Below, piece after piece: positions 32,342 to 42,300 of a DNA stretch of 49,098 nucleotides (the first letter of the stretch is position 1; each line of letters starts with the position of its first letter). The position numbers and the translations under genes were made by a program. The notes under the pieces are model-generated. The model ran no database searches, was not told the DNA's origin, and worked only from the letters and a program-made list of their open reading frames with translations. The DNA is from Vicinamibacterales bacterium (GTDB taxonomy: Bacteria; Acidobacteriota; Vicinamibacteria; Vicinamibacterales; UBA2999). The DNA lies in the NCBI GenBank assembly GCA_030680175.1, contig JAUXWO010000012.1, forward strand, positions 1 to 49,098. The letters are read 5' to 3'.

Positions 32342-33769
32342 CTAGAACATCACCTTTCGCTGGTTCGAGGTAGGGATCTTGAGTTCCTCGCGGTACTTGG
32401 CGATGGTGCGCCGCGCGAGCATGAGCCCCTCGCGTTGCAGGATGCTGACGATCTTCGAATCCGACAGGGGCTTCCTGGGGTCCTCGGCCTCGATGATCTT
32501 GCGGATGCGCTGCTTGATCGTCACCGACGAGACGGCCTCGCCGTACGAACTGCTGATGCCGCTGTGGAAGAAGTACTTCATCTCGTACACGCCCTGGGGG
32601 GTGTGCATGTACTTGTTCGTGACGACGCGGCTGACCGTGGATTCGTGCATGCTGATGTCGTTGGCGACATCGCGCAGCACGAGCGGCTTGAGGTGCTCGA
32701 TCCCGTGATCGAGGAAGTCCCGCTGGAAGTTGATGATGCTCGTGGCGACCTTGTGGATGGTCTTCTGACGCTGCTCGACCGACTTGATCAGCCAGCGCGC
32801 GGCGTTGAACCGCTCCTTCACGTAGGCGCGCGTCTCGGTGTCGGCGTTGTCCTTGTCGAGCAGGCGCCGGTACGACGGGCTGATGCGCAGCTGCGGCAGC
32901 CCGTCCTCGTTCAGCACCGCGACGTACTGCTCATCCACCTTGACGATGTAGACGTCCGGCACGACGTACTCGGGCGGGCTGGCGTTGTAGCGCGTGCCGG
33001 GCTTCGGGTCGAGGTGGCGGATGAGCTCCACGTGCTCGCGCAGTTCCTCGAGCGGCATGCCCATCTTCCGGGAGAGCTCGGGGATCTGGTGGTTCTGCAG
33101 CAGGCGCAGATGCTCGGTGACGATCTGGTCGGCGGGGGTCCCCTCGAGGCCGAGGTGCCGCAACTGGAGCGTGAGGCACTCCTGCAGGTCCCGCGCCGCG
33201 ACGCCGACCGGGTCGAAGCCCTGGAGCGATCGCAGCGACGTCTCGACGTCGTCGATCTCCCAGGGGCCCATGGCGGCGATCTCGTCCACCGACGCCACGA
33301 GGTAGCCGTCGTCGTCGAGGTTGCCGATGATGGCCTCCCCGATCTCGCGGCGGACTTCGTCGTCGTTGGTCTGGAGGGAGAGCTGCCAGATGAGGTGACC
33401 CGTGAGCGAGCCGCTGGTCGAGAGCGTGTTCTCGATCGGCGGCAGCTCCTTGACCTCGGTGGGGACCCGGGCCCGGTAGCCATCGTCGAGGTACTCGCCG
33501 AAGAAGTACTCGTAGTCGGCGTCGTCCCAGGTGTCCGACTTCTCGGAGGTGGGGGCCTCGGGGGCCTCCGGCTTGTCGGCGGTGGCCTCGACGGGCTGCA
33601 GATCCTCGGTCGGGACCTCTTCCAGGAGCGGGTTCTCGACCACTTCCTGCGTCAGCAGATCGGCCAATTCCAACGTCGACATCGGCAGCAGCTTGATCGC
33701 CTGCTGCAGCGATGGCGTCAGAATCAGCTTCTGCGCCAGTTTGGCCTGGAGCTTCTGGTGAATCGCCAT
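32342..33769 (-). CDS. rpoN: RNA polymerase sigma-54 factor
   Basis: A 475-residue sigma-54. Region I is Gln/Leu-rich (about 1-50: LAQKLILTPSLQQAIKLL). Region II is acidic (about 55-95). Region III ends with an HTH (about 375-395, MHESTVSRVV) and the RpoN box ARRTIAKYRE near residue 452. It needs activator ATPases, none of which is in the window. Confidence 0.94.
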   Translation of the reverse strand: MAIHQKLQAKLAQKLILTPSLQQAIKLLPMSTLELADLLTQEVVENPLLEEVPTEDLQPVEATADKPEAPEAPTSEKSDTWDDADYEYFFGEYLDDGYRARVPTEVKELPPIENTLSTSGSLTGHLIWQLSLQTNDDEVRREIGEAIIGNLDDDGYLVASVDEIAAMGPWEIDDVETSLRSLQGFDPVGVAARDLQECLTLQLRHLGLEGTPADQIVTEHLRLLQNHQIPELSRKMGMPLEELREHVELIRHLDPKPGTRYNASPPEYVVPDVYIVKVDEQYVAVLNEDGLPQLRISPSYRRLLDKDNADTETRAYVKERFNAARWLIKSVEQRQKTIHKVATSIINFQRDFLDHGIEHLKPLVLRDVANDISMHESTVSRVVTNKYMHTPQGVYEMKYFFHSGISSSYGEAVSSVTIKQRIRKIIEAEDPRKPLSDSKIVSILQREGLMLARRTIAKYREELKIPTSNQRKVMF

Positions 33770-33825
33770 CAGTCGGTCAACCGCAAGTCGCGCGTCCAGC
33801 GGCGGATGCTGAACCCACGTTCATC

Positions 33826-34551
33826 TTAGTCCAGACGAAAGTCCGCCCCGAGATAAATCCGACGCACGTCCTCGTCGGCGGCCAGCCGGTCCGGTGTCCC
33901 GCTGGCGTGGATGACGCCGCCGTGCACGATGTAGGCGCGGTCGGTGATGCGCAACGTCTCGCGGACGTTGTGATCCGTGATGAGCACGCCGATGCCCCGC
34001 GCCTTCAGGTGAAAGATGATCTTCTGGATCTCGGTGATCGCGATCGGGTCGATGCCCGCGAACGGCTCGTCGAGCAGGATGAACCGCGGCGACATGACGA
34101 GGGCGCGCGTGATCTCCGCCCGGCGGCGCTCGCCGCCCGACAGCGTGTGCGCCGGCGATCCGGCCAGGTGCGTCAGGCCGAGCTCGGACAGCAGCTGGCG
34201 CAGGCGCTCGCGGCGTGCCGTGGCGTCGAGGTCGAGCGTCTCGAGGATCGCCAGGATGTTCTGCTCGACGGTGAGGCCGCGGAAGATGGACGGCTCCTGC
34301 GGCAGGTAGCCGATGCCCTTGCGCGCCCGGACGTACATCGGGTCGTCGGTCACGTCGCGGCCGTCGAGGGTGACGCGTCCGGAGTCCGGGGCCGTGAGGC
34401 CCACGGTCATGTAGAAGGTGGTGGTCTTGCCCGCCCCGTTCGGGCCGAGGAGCCCGACGACCTCGCCCGCGTTCACGTCGAGGCTCACGCCGCGCACGAC
34501 GGTGCGGCCGCTATAGGACTTGGTGAGGTCGTGGGTGCTGAGGGTCGACAT
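33826..34551 (-). CDS. lptB: Lipopolysaccharide export ATPase LptB
   Basis: A 241-residue ABC ATPase. Walker A is GPNGAGKTT (about 35-43), the signature is [15 protein letters not shown] and Walker B is [13 protein letters not shown]. It powers extraction of LPS from the inner membrane by LptF-LptG, here one chain coded at 13271-15637. It is directly joined to the LptC/A-like gene (no gap). Confidence 0.93.
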   Translation of the reverse strand: MSTLSTHDLTKSYSGRTVVRGVSLDVNAGEVVGLLGPNGAGKTTTFYMTVGLTAPDSGRVTLDGRDVTDDPMYVRARKGIGYLPQEPSIFRGLTVEQNILAILETLDLDATARRERLRQLLSELGLTHLAGSPAHTLSGGERRRAEITRALVMSPRFILLDEPFAGIDPIAITEIQKIIFHLKARGIGVLITDHNVRETLRITDRAYIVHGGVIHASGTPDRLAADEDVRRIYLGADFRLD

Positions 34552-36633
34552 TCACTCGAAGCGCGGTTCCGGGCACTTGCCGCCGCCCTTCGTCTGCGTG
34601 CGCGTCTCCTCGTTGCCGTCGACGAGAATCCTATCAGCGCCCCTGAAGAAGGTCAAGGTGCGGCCGGTGGTTTCGCGGCAGGGTTCCACGAGGCGCACGG
34701 GCGCGCCGCGCATCTCGTACCGGGCGTCGGCGGCATGATGCACGAGGTCGGTCCCCGTCGCCTCGCGTCCGTCGAGCCGCACGGTGACGTCGCCGCGGGC
34801 CTCGAGTCGATCGATGGCGCGCGTGGCGGCGGCCAGGTGCACGGCGATGCGCGCGGCCCGCACGTCCCCGTCGGGCCCGTTCAGGTGTGCCGCGGTCTCG
34901 TAGACGACCTGCCGCGTGTCCTCGGCGTACGTGAAGGACTGCGCGCGGCCAATCGTCACTGCAGGCGGGCTGCCCCCGTCCGCCGTCCCGAGCATCAGCG
35001 TGGACCGCACGTCGCCGGTGGCCGTCAGGTCACCGCGCGTCTCGTCGAGCACGAGGCGGCCCGCCTGGATGGAGGTGTCGCCCTGCCAGAGCCGCGCACT
35101 CCCCTCGTAGACGCCCCGCCCCAGGTCTCCGTCGTACTCGAGGGCGTCGGCCGTGATGTTGACCGCCTGGGTGCCCTCGAGCAGGGCGGGCCGTTTCGTG
35201 TCCGCGCCGGCGTCATCGGCGCGGGGCTGCAGGACGCTGCGCACGGTGCCGGTGGCGGACAGGTCTCCGCCCTCGAGCGCGACGGTGATCTGCCCGGCGT
35301 CGATGGTCGCGTGCCGGTCCGTGACCCGCGGTGAGGCCGTGCCGGTACGGCCAGACAGCGTCAGGCGCCCTCCGGCGATGTCGTAGTCGGCGGTCTGGCC
35401 CGTGGCGTCGAGCGCGCCCGAGGAGAAGCGGACGGCGCCGCGGAACTGCGCCTCGCGGATCGCACCCGCCTCGTCGAGCCGCAGGTCGAGCACGTCGGCC
35501 CGGCCGCGGCGCGCGCCGCGGTCACCGGAGGCCGACTCCTGAAACTCGACCGCCGTCTCGAAGCGCATGTCCGTGAGGCCCTGCGCGGGGGTTCCGCTGC
35601 CGAAGAGCCGCTGCGATCGGACGGTCCGCGCCGGGGTGTTCCGGGCGCCCGGCAGGGTCACCGATACGCGGTCGCGCGCGCTCAGGCCCGTGACGCCGCC
35701 TTCGGGCGCGATCGTGGCATCGATGTAGTCCCCGGCCAGCGTCTGCCGGCGGGCGCCCTCGCCCGCCAGTGCGACGCGGCCGCCCTCGACGAGCACCGCC
35801 TGCCGCAGCGTGCCGGTCGCCTCGTCGTAGTGCAGGGTGATGTCGCGCGCCTGCATGGACTGAAACGCGCCGAGGCCGCTGCCCCCGACCTGCGCCTGGC
35901 CACGGAGTTCGATGGTGGAGGGGCCCCCGCTCGATTCGTAGAGCCAGACGGTCGAGGCGTCCGCCGAGATCCGCTCGCCGCCGCGCGTCATCGTCACGCC
36001 GCGTTCGAACCGCATCACGCGATCGGTCTGCAGATGGCTGGCCGTCCCGGCCTCGACGTTCATCGGGGGGGCATCGTCGCCGCCCGCGAAGTGCACGACC
36101 GCCTGGTCGAGGATCGTGACCATGTCGCGGCCGCGGTCGTAGGTGAGCCCGACACCGCGGCCCTCCACGCGGCCCCGCGTGAACCGCACCGCCCCCGGGA
36201 CGCTCAGGCGCCCCTCGGCGTCGCTGTAGGACGCCCGCTCGCCCTCGATGACGAGGCCGTCGCTGGCCGTCATGCGCACGGCGCCGGTCATGTCGAGCGT
36301 GGCCTGGTTGGCGCCGACCACGAGCTCGCGGGCGGTGATCTCGAAGTCGCGCGTGCCGCGGTTCTCGACGGTGACCTGCGCGCCCAGGAAGCGGCTGCGT
36401 CCGTCGGTGTAGGTCAGGCTGGAGTCGTAGCGGATGGCGAAGTCGCGGGTGGTCCCGCTGAGGCGGACCGCATCCCCGCCCTGGATCTCGACGGCGGCCG
36501 TGGGATCCAGCCGCTCGAGCGGGGCCATCGCCGTCGGCGCCGCCCGCTCGCCGATGGCGAAGTACACGCCCACGGCGAAGAGAACCGCGAACAGCCCGAC
36601 GGCGAGCCGGGTGCGCTGCTGCCAGGAGGCCAT
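34552..36633 (-). CDS. lptC: LptC-LptA-like fused periplasmic bridge protein
   Basis: A 693-residue protein, 3-4 times the size of LptC or LptA alone. It has an N-terminal membrane anchor (about 9-26) and an LptC-like first domain (about 30-200). A long series of OstA/LptA-like beta strands follows, with repeating phrases such as ASYSDAEGRLSVPGAV, ITLHYDEATGTLRQAVL and NITADALEYDGDLGRGVYEG up to about residue 690. A Cys lies near the end. The size suggests several stacked jellyroll domains that could span the periplasm as one molecule. Position before lptB supports the assignment. Domain borders are estimates. Confidence 0.82.
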   Translation of the reverse strand: MASWQQRTRLAVGLFAVLFAVGVYFAIGERAAPTAMAPLERLDPTAAVEIQGGDAVRLSGTTRDFAIRYDSSLTYTDGRSRFLGAQVTVENRGTRDFEITARELVVGANQATLDMTGAVRMTASDGLVIEGERASYSDAEGRLSVPGAVRFTRGRVEGRGVGLTYDRGRDMVTILDQAVVHFAGGDDAPPMNVEAGTASHLQTDRVMRFERGVTMTRGGERISADASTVWLYESSGGPSTIELRGQAQVGGSGLGAFQSMQARDITLHYDEATGTLRQAVLVEGGRVALAGEGARRQTLAGDYIDATIAPEGGVTGLSARDRVSVTLPGARNTPARTVRSQRLFGSGTPAQGLTDMRFETAVEFQESASGDRGARRGRADVLDLRLDEAGAIREAQFRGAVRFSSGALDATGQTADYDIAGGRLTLSGRTGTASPRVTDRHATIDAGQITVALEGGDLSATGTVRSVLQPRADDAGADTKRPALLEGTQAVNITADALEYDGDLGRGVYEGSARLWQGDTSIQAGRLVLDETRGDLTATGDVRSTLMLGTADGGSPPAVTIGRAQSFTYAEDTRQVVYETAAHLNGPDGDVRAARIAVHLAAATRAIDRLEARGDVTVRLDGREATGTDLVHHAADARYEMRGAPVRLVEPCRETTGRTLTFFRGADRILVDGNEETRTQTKGGGKCPEPRFE

Positions 36634-36684
36634 ACAGGATCCATTGTACGGGGAGACGGGCGCCGGTGCCGAGCGGCGAACGGA

Positions 36685-38400
36685 TCAGGGGGCGCGGAAG
36701 TCCTCGAGCCGCAGCTCCACCGTCGTCTGGCCGCGGAACTCGTTCTCCTCGAGCGTGAACGCGACCTCCACCCCGGCCCGCGCCGCGGCGAGGGCGTCTT
36801 CGCGCTCGGCCGCGTTCCACGCGATGGCGCGGAAGGTCCGGCCCTGCTGCCGGAAGGCCATCTTCAGGTGGCGCTCCTTCAGCCGGCGGGGGCCGTCGAC
36901 GAGCTCCACGGGACCCGCCTGAAAGATCGGGCGGCGGTTGGCTTCGCCGAACGGCGCCAGCGTGCCGAGCTCCGCCATCACGTCGGGGGTGATGCCGGCA
37001 AACGGCAGCGGTCCGTCCAGCCACAGGCGCGGGCGCAGGTCATCGGGGCCCACCGATCGCGCCGCGTAGTCGTTGATGGCCTGGCGGAACTCGGGGATGC
37101 GGGCGGCCTCGAGCTGCAGGCCCGCCGCCATCTGGTGGCCGCCGAACCGCAGCAGCATCGGCGCGCAGGCCTCGAGCGCGCCCAGGATGCTGAAGCCCGG
37201 AATGCTGCGGCACGAGCCATGCGCGATGCCGTCCTCGATCGACAGGACGATGGCGGGCCGATAAAACGTGTCGACGATCTTCGACGCGACGATGCCGACG
37301 ACCCCGCGGTGCCAGCCGTCCCCGCCGACCACGAGCACCTGGTGGGCGCCGATGGCGGGGTCCGACTCGATGACCTTCTTCGCCCTGGCCACCATCTCCT
37401 GCTGTTCCTGCCGGCGGCGGGTGTTCTCGGCGTCGAGCTGCCCGGCCAGGTCGCGCGCCTCCGCCGCCATCGCTTCGTCCGACGCCAGCAGCAGGCGCAT
37501 CGCGATGTCGGGTGTCGACATGCGGCCGGCGGCGTTGAGCCGCGGGGCCACCATGAAGCCGATGTGATAGCTGTCGATGGTCTTGCCCTGCAGCCCGGCC
37601 ACGTCCAGCAGCGCGCGCAGCCCGACCTTGTGCGGCCCCCGGCTCAGCAGGTCGAGGCCCACCTTCGCGATGACGCGGTTCTCGCCGACGAGGGGGACGA
37701 CGTCGGCGAGCGTGCCGATGGCGGCGATCTTGATGAAGGCGGGCAGCCACGCCTCCTTCCCCGCCCGGCGGCACAGCGCCTGCACGAGCTTGAGGGCGAC
37801 GCCGACGCCGGCGAGGTTCTTGTCGGGATAGTCGCAGTCGTGGCGCTTGGGGTTGACGACGGCCAGGGCGTTCGGCAGCGCGGTGTCGGGTTCGTGGTGG
37901 TCGGTGATGATCAGGTCCAGGCCGATGGCGCGCGCGCGGTCGGCCGCCTCGGCGCCGCGGATGCCGCAATCCACCGACACGACGACGTGGATCCCCTCCG
38001 CGTGCAGGCGCTCGAGCGTCGACGGCAGCAGCCCGTAGCCGTCCTTGATGCGATCGGGGATGAAGTGGATGACGTCGGCGCCGAGCATCTCGAGCGCGCG
38101 GCGCAGGATGACGGTCGAGGTGATGCCGTCGGCGTCGTAGTCGCCGTGGACGGCGATCTTCTCCTGCCGGGCGATGGCCGCCTCGAGGCGCTCGACCGCC
38201 TCGCGCATCCCGGCCAGCCGCATCGGATCGTGGAGGTGGTCCAGGGCGGGCCGCAGGAAACGCGCCGCGGCCTCCGGGTCGTCGAGGCCGCGAATCGTCA
38301 GCAGGCGGGCGGCCGTGGGCGACAGCCGCAGCGCCGCCGCGAGGGCCGTGGCGCGCGCCTCGTCACAGCCGCGCGCCTCCCAGATCAGCGGCGCGCGCAT
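36685..38400 (-). CDS. recJ: Single-stranded-DNA-specific exonuclease RecJ
   Basis: A 571-residue 5'-3' exonuclease of the DHH family. Motifs in order are VHGDYDADGITST, VVSVDCG, LIITDHHEPD and a DHHA1 region with VVGGDGWHRGVVGIVASK. A C-terminal OB-like domain is present (about 470-571). It acts in mismatch and recombination repair. It lies between accA and the lpt genes. Confidence 0.94.
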   Translation of the reverse strand: MRAPLIWEARGCDEARATALAAALRLSPTAARLLTIRGLDDPEAAARFLRPALDHLHDPMRLAGMREAVERLEAAIARQEKIAVHGDYDADGITSTVILRRALEMLGADVIHFIPDRIKDGYGLLPSTLERLHAEGIHVVVSVDCGIRGAEAADRARAIGLDLIITDHHEPDTALPNALAVVNPKRHDCDYPDKNLAGVGVALKLVQALCRRAGKEAWLPAFIKIAAIGTLADVVPLVGENRVIAKVGLDLLSRGPHKVGLRALLDVAGLQGKTIDSYHIGFMVAPRLNAAGRMSTPDIAMRLLLASDEAMAAEARDLAGQLDAENTRRRQEQQEMVARAKKVIESDPAIGAHQVLVVGGDGWHRGVVGIVASKIVDTFYRPAIVLSIEDGIAHGSCRSIPGFSILGALEACAPMLLRFGGHQMAAGLQLEAARIPEFRQAINDYAARSVGPDDLRPRLWLDGPLPFAGITPDVMAELGTLAPFGEANRRPIFQAGPVELVDGPRRLKERHLKMAFRQQGRTFRAIAWNAAEREDALAAARAGVEVAFTLEENEFRGQTTVELRLEDFRAP

Positions 38401-38428
38401 GCGGCGCCCCTCCGCGGCCGGCGCTGAC

Positions 38429-39385
38429 TCACGTCTCGATGATCCCGATCTGGCCGAGCGCGCGGAAACGCTGGTAGCGCGCCTCGAGACGCGCGCCGGG
38501 GTCGAGGGCGCTGACCTCGCCGAGCACCCGCTGCAGGACGGAATCGAGCAGCGTGGCCGCCTGATTGGGATTCGTGTGGGCGCCGCCGATGGGTTCAGGG
38601 ACGATCTCGTCGATGATCCGCACCTGGAGCAGATCGGGGGCGGTGATCTTCAACGCCTCCGTGGCCTCCACCTTGCGCGCGGCGTCGCGCCACAGGATCG
38701 CCGCGCAGCCTTCGGGCGGGATCACGCTGTAGATGGCGTGCTCGTGCATGATCACGCGATCGCCGACCGCGATGCCGAGCGCGCCGCCGCTCCCCCCCTC
38801 CCCGTGGACGACGATGATCACGGGAACGTTCAGCATCATCATCTCGCGCAGGTTGAGCGCGATCGCCTCGGCCACGCCGCGCTCCTCCGATTCGATGCCC
38901 GGATAGGCGGCGGGGGTGTCGACGAAGCAGATGATCGGGCGCACGAACTTCTCGGCCAGCTGCATCGCCCGAAGCGCCTTGCGGTAGCCCTCCGGCCTGG
39001 CGTAGCCGAAGTTGCGGTAGATCTTCTGCTTGGTGTCGCGGCCCTTCTGGTGGCCGACGATCATCACGGGCGCGCCCTTGTACTGCGCAAAGCCCGTGAC
39101 GATGGCGTGGTCGTCGGCGAACCGGCGGTCGCCATGAATCTCGGTGAAGTCCGTGCACAGGCGCTCGACATAATCGAGCGTGGTCGGGCGCGACCCGTGC
39201 CGTGCGACGAGCACGCGCTGCCAGGGCGTCAGGCGCCCGTAGATCTCGGCCCGGATCGACTCGATGCGCCGTTCGAGGCGGTCCACGTCCTGCCGCCGCT
39301 GCTCGTTGCCGGGCAGCATGGACAGCGCTTCGATCTCCTTCAGGAGCACGCCGATCGGTTCTTCGAACTCGAGCAGTTCAGCCAT
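38429..39385 (-). CDS. accA: Acetyl-CoA carboxylase carboxyltransferase subunit alpha
   Basis: A 318-residue subunit that, with AccD, makes malonyl-CoA for fatty acid synthesis. It has an N-terminal coiled coil, RLTPWQRVLVARHGSRP, and the crotonase-fold core with FVDTPAAYPGIESEERG and GEGGSGGALGIAVGDRV. It follows dnaE after 9 bp, an arrangement also seen in enterobacteria. Confidence 0.95.
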   Translation of the reverse strand: MAELLEFEEPIGVLLKEIEALSMLPGNEQRRQDVDRLERRIESIRAEIYGRLTPWQRVLVARHGSRPTTLDYVERLCTDFTEIHGDRRFADDHAIVTGFAQYKGAPVMIVGHQKGRDTKQKIYRNFGYARPEGYRKALRAMQLAEKFVRPIICFVDTPAAYPGIESEERGVAEAIALNLREMMMLNVPVIIVVHGEGGSGGALGIAVGDRVIMHEHAIYSVIPPEGCAAILWRDAARKVEATEALKITAPDLLQVRIIDEIVPEPIGGAHTNPNQAATLLDSVLQRVLGEVSALDPGARLEARYQRFRALGQIGIIET

Positions 39386-39394
39386 ACCGTCCTA

Positions 39395-42300
39395 TTATCG
39401 CAGGGTCACCGCGCCGGTGCCGCAGAGTTGCTCCACCTCGGCGATGAACTGCTCCGAGGGGCGCACGCGGAGCTGCTGGGTCACGTCGGCCCGCACGCGC
39501 AGCCGCCGCTCCGGGCCGGGCACATCCATTTCAAAGACCACCGGACGATCGCCCTGGTGGCGCAGCAGCAGGTCCCACAGCGCCTCGACGGTGGCGCGGG
39601 AGTGGGCGGTGGCGTCGAGGTGGATGCGGACGCCCTTGGCGAGGCGCTCGCGCAGGCTCTCGAGGCGGGACAGCTCGTTGGCCTGGTAGCGCGAGGACTC
39701 CTCGTCGCGCTCGAACTTCCCGCGCACCAGCACGAGCTGGCCGTTCTCGATGAGCGCCCCGTAGCGGGCGAACGGCTCGGGGAAGACCACGACCTCGACG
39801 CTGCCGTGGTGGTCTTCCAGGCTGAAGACGCCCATCCGGTCGCCCTTCTTCGTCTTGAGCGGCCGGAAGCCGGCGACGATGCCGCCGACGGACACGTCCT
39901 CGAGCAGCAGGCGGCCCGGCGTGCCGTCTTCGGGCGCCGGGAGTTCGGCGAGCATCAGATCGCCGACGCTGCGGGCCCCGAAGGCCTGCAGATCCGCCGC
40001 GAACCGGTCCACGGGGTGGCCGCTCAGGTAGAGGCCGAGCGAGTCCTTCTCATGGGCGAGCAGTTCCATCTCGCTCCACGCCGCCGCCGCCGGCAGCCGG
40101 ATGATCGTCAGGTCGCCGTCGCCCCCCTCACCCCCGTCGCCGCCGCCGAAGAGATCGGCCTGGCCCCGATCGCGATCGCGCTGCACCCGGTTGCCGTGCT
40201 CGATGGCGCTGTCGATCACGGCGAACAGCACGGCACGGCCGGTGTTCAGGTGCACGCCCTGCGGGATGAGGCCGTCGCACGCCCCCGACTTCACGAGGGC
40301 TTCGAACACGCGCTTGTTGGCCACCCGCAGGTCGAGCTCCTCGCAGAGCTGATGGAGCGAGGTGAGCCGCCCGATCCGCGCGCGCACCTCGAGGATCGCG
40401 CGGATGGCGCCCTCGCCGAGGCCCTTGATCGCCGTGAGGCCGAAGCGCACGCCTTCCGGCACCACGGTGAAGTGGAGCTGGCTCTCGTTGATGTCGGGCG
40501 GCAGCACCGCGATGCCGCGGTCGCGGCACTCGCCGATGTACAGCGCGAGCTTGTCCGTGTTCGCCGCTTCGATCGTGAGCAGCGCCGCCGCGAAGTGCCG
40601 CGGGTAGTTCGCCTTCAGGTACGCCGTCTGGTAGGCGAGGAACGCGTAGGCGGTGGAGTGCGACTTGTTGAAGCCGTACCCCGCGAAGTACTCCATCAGA
40701 TCGAAGATCTTCCGGGCCTTCTTCTCGTTGATGCCCTTGCCGCGCGCGCCCTCCATGAAGGCCTCGCGCTGCTTGGCCATCACGGCGGGGTCCTTCTTGC
40801 CCATCGCCTTGCGGAGCACGTCGGACTGCCCCAGGCTGAAGCCGCCCAGGACCGACGCGATCCGCATGACCTGTTCCTGATAGGCAATGACGCCGTAGGT
40901 GTCGGCCAGGATCGGTTCGAGCGCCGCCAGCTCGTACTTGACCTCGCTCTTGCCCTGCTTGCGCGCGATGAAGTCGTCCACCATGCCGCTCTTGAGCGGC
41001 CCCGGCCGGTAGAGCGCGTTCATGGCGATCAGGTCGTCGAGCCGCTGCGGCTTGGCCTTGCGCAGGATGTCGCGCATGCCCGAGCTCTCGAACTGGAAGA
41101 TGCCGTACGTCTGGCCGTCGGCGAACAGCTGGTAGGTCTTCTGGTCGTCGAGCGGGACGTGGTCGATGTCGAGGTCGAACGCCTCGGTGCGCTTGATCTC
41201 CGAGAGCGCGTCCTGGATCAGCGTCAGCGTGCTCAGCCCCAGGAAGTCCATCTTCAGGAGGCCGACGCGCTCGACCTCCTTCATCGCCCACTGGGTCGTG
41301 ATTTCGTCGCGGTTGCTCTTGTAGAGGGGCGCGTAGTCGCTGATGGGCCCGGGGGCGATCACGACGCCCGCGGCGTGGACGCCCGCGTTGCGCGACATGC
41401 CCTCGAGGCGCTTCCCCATGTCGAGCAGGTCCTTCACGCGCGGGTCCTTGTCGCGCATGTCCCGCAACACGGGGTTCTCGGCCAGCGCCTTCTCGAGCGT
41501 CATGTCGAGGGCCGCGGGAATCTGCTTCGCGATGCGGTCGACCTCGGCATAGGCCAGGTCCATCGCGCGCCCGACGTCCCGGATGACGGCCTTGGCCTTC
41601 ATCGTGCCGAACGTGATGATCTGCGAGACGTTCTCGCGGCCGTACTTGCGCGTCACATACTCGATGACCTCGCCGCGCCGGCGCTCGCAGAAGTCCACGT
41701 CGATATCCGGCAGCGACACGCGTTCGGGGTTCAGGAACCGCTCGAACAGCAGGTCGTAGTGCATCGGGTCGACGTCGGTGATGCGCATGGCCCAGGCGAC
41801 GAGGCTGCCCGCCGCCGACCCGCGGCCCGGGCCCACGGGAATGCCCTGCTCGCGCGCGTAGCGGATGAAGTCCCAGACGATCATGAAGTACCCCGGGTAC
41901 CCCATGCGCTTGATGACGTCGATCTCATAGGCCAGCCGCTGCTCGTACTCGCTCAGCGGGCGCCGCAGCGTGCCGTCGGCCTCCGCCGCGCGCAGGCGCT
42001 CGCGCCGCTCGGCAAACCCCTCGCGCGCGATGTGCTCGAAGTAGTCGTCGAGGGTGAACCCCTCGGGCACCTCGAAGTTCGGCAGGTGGTTCTCGCCGCT
42101 CGGGATCGTGACGTTGCACCGCTCGGCGATGCGCATCGTGTTGCGCAGCGCCTCGGGGTGGTCCTTGAAGATCTCGGCCATCTGCGCGCCGGTCTTCAGG
42201 AAGAACTGGTCGCCGTGGTACTTCAGCCGCTTCTCGTCGTGGACGGACTTGCCCGTGCCGATGCAGAGGAGGATGTCGTGCGGCTTGTGGTCGTCCTGGT

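Noticed and set aside
35830-38427. Long plus-strand frame opposite lptC/A and recJ
   Set aside because: It is a shadow of the real minus-strand genes, with His/Arg/Gly-rich nonsense composition and no start signal.
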